Positions 8,905 to 12,744 of a DNA stretch of 12,744 nt are shown here, one piece after another. The stretch's first letter is position 1. Each line of letters starts with the position of its first letter. The translations under genes and the position numbers were made by a program. A model generated the notes under the pieces. The model saw only the letters and a list, made by a program, of their open reading frames with translations, was not told the DNA's origin and ran no database searches. Origin of the DNA: Dentipellis sp. KUC8613. Its lineage: Eukaryota > Basidiomycota > Agaricomycetes > Russulales > Hericiaceae. The DNA is taken from assembly GCA_002286715.1 (NCBI GenBank), contig NSJX01000078.1, positions 43,076 through 55,819 on the forward strand, written 5' to 3'.

Positions 8905-9308
8905 AATATCATGGGCACTTCTATAGCTAAAAAAACACTTGCACATCTGATAAATAGACACTTGGATCAGAAGTTAAATGCAGTACTGCCTTTTTTTCAG
9001 CTTGGCTGACAAGGTTTCCAGTTTGGCCAGAGAAATATAGTGTTTCAATCAAAAAAGACTTGTATATGAGTTAGCCACATTTCATAAAGTCAAAAAAATA
9101 TGAACAAGGACTGAAGGACTGACTCATTGTTAATGAGAGATTCATGAGATTTCAAAATGATTTTCTATCATATAGTTTGTAACACACCTTGTCCTTGGCC
9201 AAGGATAAAGCCAGCCTAGTGAGTGGATTTTTTTGATGTTGTCTTTGGCTAAGGAGAAGAGAACACATCTATATTATGTATCTAATATATTTCATGTATT
9301 CATCCTGC
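8905..9308. other. AT-rich spacer between arm 2 and the right 45-bp repeat
   Basis: About 400 bases of AT-rich DNA without a convincing open frame. It contains oligo-A and oligo-T runs and the 14-bp palindrome TCCTTGGCCAAGGA at 9192-9205. A related TTGTCTTTGGCTAAGG lies at about 9239-9254. I do not recognise a gene or known repeat here. Confidence 0.6.
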
Positions 9309-9353
9309 AGATGAATCAGAACCTGCCGCTTGCCGGCCCACTCCTCACTAGTT
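9309..9353 (-). repeat. 45-bp terminal inverted repeat, right copy
   Basis: Reverse complement of 5315-5359 without a mismatch. Its inner end is AGATGAATCAGAA (9309-9321), the same motif that marks the outer ends of arms 2 and 3. TA at 9349-9350 follows its outer end. Confidence 0.85.
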
Positions 9354-9866
9354 ACAAGGTGGCGCGAAGGCACTTGAGGCGCCCAGAGCGCGTATAGAGC
9401 GCATGGTCCGCCGTTGCTAGGGTGCGCAGGGCGCAGCGACGGCTTCACGGAGCGGCTACGGAGCGGCGCAAAGGAATACAAGGCGACGGGAGGGCCTGCA
9501 TGGGGGAGGCGTGGGCGTGCAGTGCAATGTGATGGCGCACAAGGCGGCAAGACGGCATAGGGCGCACGCCCTATGCCTTTGCTATGGCATGCAGGGCGCA
9601 GAGACGGCGCGGGCGGTTGTGGGGCGGTGCAAATTCGTTTGATGTGCCAAGAGGGCGTACATGGCGGGGTGTGGGGGTACAGCGTGACAGGACGGTGCAC
9701 GGGGCAGTGAGATGGCAGAAAGCGTGCGTCAAGCGGGGTTGCTAGGGCGCATCACGGGCGGAGCGGCAGAAACGCGAGCGAGGGTGGCGGAAGCTTGAGG
9801 GAGGGCGGCGGGTGACAAGAGTGGGGCGGGGCAAGGGGGAAAAATGATAAGGGAGCCAAAAAAAAT
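9354..9866 (-). repeat. G-rich minisatellite DNA next to arm 3
   Basis: G-rich plus strand of the same style as 5900-8270, placed on the inner side of arm 3 as in arm 2. Words such as GTTGCTAGGGYGC (about 9414 and 9739) are the reverse complement of the CCTAGCAAYGG landmark in block 3. A hairpin with 11-bp arms and a 2-base loop (GGCATAGGGCG-CA-CGCCCTATGCC) lies at 9554-9577. G runs near 9823-9839 could form a quadruplex. No gene is supported. Confidence 0.7.
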
Positions 9867-10134
9867 GTACCTATGGTGACCTCGCATTGCTCTGCCCCTT
9901 CGAACTACTCCTACATGGCTCCGGCTGGTCTTGTAAGCACAGTTCTTCGGAAGCTTGATGTAGCCCAAGTGCGTATGTGAGTGCGGAGTGTGAGTGCGAT
10001 GGTGATGGCGATGGCGATGACGAGGAGAGTCAAGTGATGAGCACTTGAGCAGCGTGTTGCCAGAGCCACAAAGACTTTTGGCAATCCCCGCGCACGGCTT
10101 GTCAATGCAGCATTCTCAAGCTTTCTAAGAGACG

Positions 10135-10140
10135 AATAAA
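10135..10140 (+). terminator. AATAAA polyadenylation-like signal in arm 3
   Basis: AATAAA lies 44 bases after the core in the G-rich to terminus direction, similar to the other arms. Function is inference. Confidence 0.3.
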
Positions 10141-10277
10141 TCACCTAAAATCTCGATTAAATTTGTCAACTAGTGATAATACATGATGGATGACTGTGAA
10201 TATTTTCAGGCCAGTTCAATCCCTCTTACATTGACAATGGTACATCTTCCAATTTGACCCTCTAAAGCACGGCACAA

Positions 10278-10330
10278 CTTCCAATTTATGAGCGATGTAG
10301 AAATGCAATTGTTTTCAAACTTTTATGGCA
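10278..10330 (+). repeat. Segment inverted between arms 3 and 4 (arm 3 copy)
   Basis: Although arms 3 and 4 are inverted copies, this 53-base piece reads in the same direction as 11975-12028 (CTTCCAATTT, GAGCGAT, AATGCAATTGTTTTCAAA). Sequences on both sides pair with arm 4 in the normal inverted way, so only this piece has flipped. Confidence 0.85.
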
Positions 10331-10530
10331 GGTTTATATACTAGTTTTGTACGTGTCATCAAAATTTCAGAATGATTGAGGAGGAATTGAGCTGTACAGA
10401 AAGTAAAAGAGAGGTGTCTTGAACCAATGTGGCGGAAATCCGTGGGAACCAACTTCCCGAACTTGAGATTTTGAAGTTCTGCGAGTTTTAGTGGCTCACC
10501 CCATTATTAGAACTGATTCATAGATGAATC

Positions 10531-11556
10531 AGAAACAACTATCAAGCCATGGAGATTTTTTCAGATGAAGGAGTGTTTGAAAAGTTGCAGATCAAGTCGG
10601 CTCTCAGCACTGCATACCATCCACAAACTGATGGCGAATCTGAACACTTCAACCAGGAGTTTGAACAGTACTTGCATGCCTTCTGTGACTACCATCAAGA
10701 TGATTGGGTCAAATGGGTACCATTCGCAGAGTTCTCACACAACCATCGCACCCATAGCGCTACTGGACGATCCCCCTTTGAGATGCTCCATGGATATATT
10801 CCTGTTGCAATCCCTAGTGTCAACATTTCCTTCCCATTACCTACCATCGAGGAACAATTCAAACACCTGGAACAGATACGGGAGGATCTACAGGCTAGTC
10901 TGAAGATAGCTGCCAACATCATGAAACGCACCAATGGTGATCATGCAAAGGACAGTATCAAGTTCAACAAGGGTGACAAGGTCTGGTTAGATGGCAAGAA
11001 CGTCAAAACTACACGTCCAAAAGCCAAGCTGGCAGCAAAACGCCTTGGTCCCTTTGAAGTTGTCGACATCATTGGCCCTGTTACCTATCGCCTCAAACTA
11101 CCGCACACATAGCATATCCACCCAGTCTTCCATGCGTCTCTCCTGTCCCCTTACAAGGAAACTGATGCACATGGACCCAACTTCCCTGCTCCAACTCCTG
11201 AACTCGTTGATGGCGAAGAAGAATATGAAGTCGAAAAGGTCCTCGATGCTCGCCTAACTCGGAATAAACGCGGTATTGAATACCTTGTCAAGTGGGTGGG
11301 ATATCCAGACTCTGAGAACCAGTGGCGCTCTCGAACTGTCTTGTCCAACACCACTGGTGCAATCACTGAATTCTACAAGTGCCATCCCACAGCCCTACGA
11401 CCACTGAATCTCAGAGGCCTCATTTATCTTGACCCTGTCCATGCCCACCATGCACTCCAGGAGAAAGTGCGCCTTAGAGAGGGGGTGATGTCAAGGATCA
11501 CTCCATTTCTTGTCACTTTCCTTGCCTCCTTCCGCGCGACGTGTCCTATCACATGA
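10531..11556 (+). pseudogene. Ty3/gypsy chromovirus polyprotein 3' fragment: integrase end, GPF/Y module, chromodomain
   Basis: This is the C-terminal part of an LTR-retrotransposon Pol, whose integrase inserts element cDNA into the genome. The frame opens at the repeat junction, without a native start. Counting from the Met at 10549, residues 20-35 hold STAYHPQTDGESEHFN, where Glu32 is the third residue of the D,D-35-E catalytic triad. Both catalytic Asp residues, reverse transcriptase, RNase H, protease and Gag are absent. Residues 140-184 form the GPF/Y module (GDKVWL, then GPFEVVDI). A TAG stop at 11110-11112 interrupts a position where relatives usually have Trp before RIHPVFH. The same frame continues to 11556 with IHPVFHASLLSPY and a chromodomain from about 11221 (YEVEKVLDAR, YLVKWVGYP, NQW), which in chromoviruses targets integration to modified chromatin. 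Aromatic positions are kept, but the usual WEP is WRS. The last residues read into the LTR. It cannot make a working integrase. Confidence 0.9.
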
Positions 11557-11771
11557 CCCATACCACAGATCACATGCACCTTTGACCCCATGACCACACA
11601 GCCTTGACCACATAGCCTTGACCATTGCATTCCCTTTCTGGTTCGTCCCATTGTTCTCTATTCTGGGCTGTGCCCATTACTGTACACTACTGTACCCATT
11701 CAGATTCTCTATTGTTCCTGTTCTGGACACTATGCTATTGTTCTCTGTCACATATATACCGCTTCGCTCTG
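11489..11771 (+). repeat. Partial 3' LTR of the gypsy fragment
   Basis: A purine-rich tract (AGAGAGGGGG, 11476-11485) ends just before TGTCAAGG, a typical polypurine tract and LTR start. The region carries a 14-bp tandem duplication (TGACCACACAGCCT at 11591-11604, near-copy at 11605-11618), several CTATTGTTC words and a TATATA box. It stops without a recognisable CA end, exactly where the arm 4 terminal motif begins, so the LTR is truncated. No matching 5' LTR is present in the window. Confidence 0.7.
11753..11758 (+). promoter_or_regulatory. TATA box in the partial LTR
   Basis: TATATA lies about 265 bases into the LTR, where a retrotransposon promoter is expected. Only about 13 bases of LTR remain downstream before the arm 4 motif, so any transcript would run into arm 4. 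Confidence 0.35.
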
Positions 11772-11974
11772 TTCTGATTCATCTATGAATCAGTTCTAAT
11801 AATGGGGTGAGCCACTAAAACTCGCAGCACTTTCAATTCGCGACTTCAGGAAGTTGGTTCCCACGGGTTTCAGCCACATTGGTTCAAGAGACTTCTCTTT
11901 TATTTTCTGTACAGCTCAATTCATCTTCAATAATTCTGAAATTCTGACGACACGTACGAGACTAGTATATACAC

Positions 11975-12028
11975 CTTCCAATTTTTGAGCGATATAGAGA
12001 TGCAATTGTTTTCAAAATTTTATGGAAG
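11975..12028 (+). repeat. Segment inverted between arms 3 and 4 (arm 4 copy)
   Basis: The piece begins CTTCCA and ends TGGAAG, so it carries 6-bp inverted repeats at its own ends. It reads in the same direction as 10278-10330, against the inverted relation of the rest of the arms. Arm 1 (about 340-364) seems to carry the arm 3 arrangement relative to the terminus, which would make arm 4 the flipped copy; that comparison is weaker. Confidence 0.85.
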
Positions 12029-12165
12029 TCGCGGCGTGCTTTAAAGGGCCAGATTGGAAGATGTACCATTGTCGATGGAAGAGACATGGAAGTTGCTTGA
12101 AAATATTTACAGATGTCCATCATGTATCCTTGTGAGTCGACAAATTTATTTGAGATTTTAAAAGA

Positions 12166-12171
12166 TTTATT
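12166..12171 (-). terminator. AATAAA polyadenylation-like signal in arm 4 (minus strand)
   Basis: TTTATT on the plus strand, 51 bases from the core, is equivalent to the AATAAA of the other arms. Function is inference. Confidence 0.3.
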
Positions 12172-12433
12172 TGGGTCTCAGAGAGCTTGTCTCTGCCAGA
12201 ACGCTGCATTGACGAGCCGTGCGCGGGAATTGCCGAAGGTCTTTGTGGCTCTGGTGACCTCGACTCTCATTGTCATTGCCATCGCCATCGCCATGTCGCA
12301 CTCCCGCCCGCACTCGCATACGCACTCGCGCCCGCATTCGCGCCGGAAGCCCCGGAAGAACTGCAGTTACAAGCCAAGACGGAGGCATGTAGGAGTCCGA
12401 GAGGCAGAGCGACGCGAAGTCGCGATAGGTAAG

Positions 12434-12744
12434 TTTTTATTTTTATTTTTTGCTGCGCCCTCTTCGCCCCCGCCGCCGTTTCACCCACTGTGCCGCCATT
12501 TCACGGCCCTCTGCGCCCGCCGCCGCCGCCGCCTCCACTCCCTCTGCGCTCCCTGCCGCCTTCTCGACGCCCTTCGCCACCGTCTTGACGCCCTTCGCCG
12601 CCGTCTGGACGCCCGCCGCCGTCCTCTGCGCCCCCTGCCACCCTCTCGACGACGCCCCCTGCCGCCCTCCGCCGCCGCCTGGACGCCCCCTGTCGCCTCC
12701 TGCGCCCTCCGCCGCCGCCTGGATGCCCCCTGCCGCCCTCTGTC
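12434..12744 (+). repeat. C-rich minisatellite DNA next to arm 4, running off the window
   Basis: After a T-rich stretch the plus strand becomes C-rich. It holds a GCC run (12507-12525), then three units of about 24 bases around GACGCCCTTCGCCGCCGTCT (about 12560-12615). Two units follow about 40 bases apart, built on CCCTCCGCCGCCGCCTGGA (about 12665 and 12705). The array is less diverged than the blocks at 640-5210, which suggests it is younger. No gene is supported. Confidence 0.75.

Larger units (their letters stand above)
5320..9348. mobile_element. 4.03-kb segment bounded by identical TIRs and TA
   Basis: The two 45-bp repeats face each other, and each has TA just outside its GTGAGG end (5318-5319 and 9349-9350), as expected for a TIR element that duplicates TA on insertion. 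The segment holds part of the loop, the G-rich minisatellite, arm 2 and the AT-rich spacer. I see no transposase. Because the left end lies inside an older hairpin loop, the segment may be a composite formed by recombination rather than a single insertion. Confidence 0.5.
9867..10532 (-). repeat. Subterminal arm 3
   Basis: Read on the minus strand it starts with the hairpin motif CTGATTCAT-CT-ATGAATCAG (10513-10532) and matches arm 4 almost end to end, about 665 bases, by eye at roughly 80 percent identity. Shared stretches include TTCTAATAATGGGGTGAGCC, GGAAGTTGGTTCCCACGG, TTGGAAGATGTACCATTGTC and GTGCGCGGG-ATTGCC. It ends at ATAGGTA (9867-9873 in reverse), where G-rich DNA begins. One internal piece, 10278-10330, is inverted relative to arm 4. 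The core here has one change (GGGGATTGCC). Confidence 0.9.
11774..12433 (+). repeat. Subterminal arm 4
   Basis: The terminal hairpin motif is at 11774-11793. Then follow TTCTAATAATGGGGTGAGCC, GGAAGTTGGTTCCCACGG, TAGTATATACACC (11965-11974), the inverted segment (11975-12028), TTGGAAGATGTACCATTGTC, and the core GCGGGAATTGCCGAA at 12223-12237. After the core come CATCGCCATCGCCATG, a CACTCGCATACGCACTCG stretch and ATAGGTAAGTTTTT (12426-12438). C-rich minisatellite DNA follows at once. It is the inverted partner of arm 3. The frame RELPKVFVAL beginning at 12224 has counterparts in arms 2 and 3, but this could simply follow from DNA homology. Confidence 0.9.

Noticed and set aside
10200..10230. 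GTTCAATCC resembling a tRNA T-loop
   Set aside because: No acceptor stem, D-arm or anticodon arm can be fitted upstream, and the site is an ordinary part of arm 3.
10549..11112. A host gene with an integrase-like domain
   Set aside because: The fragment has the full order integrase tail, GPF/Y, chromodomain, polypurine tract and LTR, and carries a nonsense codon, so it is retrotransposon debris.
9867..12433. Arms 3 and 4 as LTRs of the gypsy fragment
   Set aside because: They are in inverted, not direct, orientation, and the true LTR start after the polypurine tract is at 11489.
107..12433. Helitron ends
   Set aside because: No CTRR 3' end with an upstream hairpin and no Rep/helicase coding sequence; the ends are inverted repeats flanked by TA.
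281..12744. Inverted structure as a sequencing artefact (missed-adapter or chimeric fold-back read)
   Set aside because: The arms differ by many substitutions and indels and by a flipped segment, and their spacers are unrelated. An artefact would give near-identical arms.

Overview
The window reads as fungal, most likely basidiomycete (Agaricomycetes), repeat-rich DNA. The only recognisable protein-coding remnant is the end of a Ty3/gypsy chromovirus polyprotein: integrase tail, GPF/Y module and chromodomain. Its sequence style matches elements common in mushroom-forming fungi; the phylum call is inference from this one fragment. No intact host gene, tRNA, rRNA or CRISPR array was found. The many long 'open' frames are by-products of GC-rich, stop-poor low-complexity DNA.

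Layout. 1-106: AT-rich, featureless. 107-275: a near-palindromic 169-bp MITE flanked by TA. 281-1114: arm 1 of a recurring subterminal module (orientation +). 1115-5210: C-rich degenerate minisatellite DNA, broken by a short non-repetitive island (2030-2164) and a block of opposite strand skew (2872-3245). 5211-5899: AT-rich loop with an internal inverted repeat and a 131-bp insertion carrying one copy of a 45-bp terminal repeat. 5900-8270: G-rich minisatellite DNA, the strand mirror of the C-rich block. 8275-8904: arm 2 (orientation -). 8905-9308: AT-rich spacer. 9309-9353: the second, inverted and identical copy of the 45-bp repeat. 9354-9860: G-rich DNA. 9867-10532: arm 3 (-). 10533-11771: broken gypsy fragment including part of its 3' LTR. 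11774-12433: arm 4 (+). 12434-12744: C-rich DNA running off the window.

Main interpretation. Four diverged copies of one module alternate in inverted orientation. Each runs: terminal hairpin motif, about 0.45 kb AT-rich subterminal DNA, the core GCGGGAATTGCCG, a CA-rich stretch, GGTA(A/C), then kilobases of strand-asymmetric GC-rich minisatellite. Long inverted repeats built of internal tandem repeats are the hallmark of fold-back (FB/Galileo-like) transposons, and this looks like a non-autonomous family of that kind. Arms 3 and 4 bracket a captured piece of a gypsy element, cut at both ends exactly at the terminal motif. No transposase is visible. The terminal motif TTCTGATTCATCT, or a variant, sits at nearly every structural boundary, including the MITE ends, so elements with unrelated interiors appear to share one terminus.
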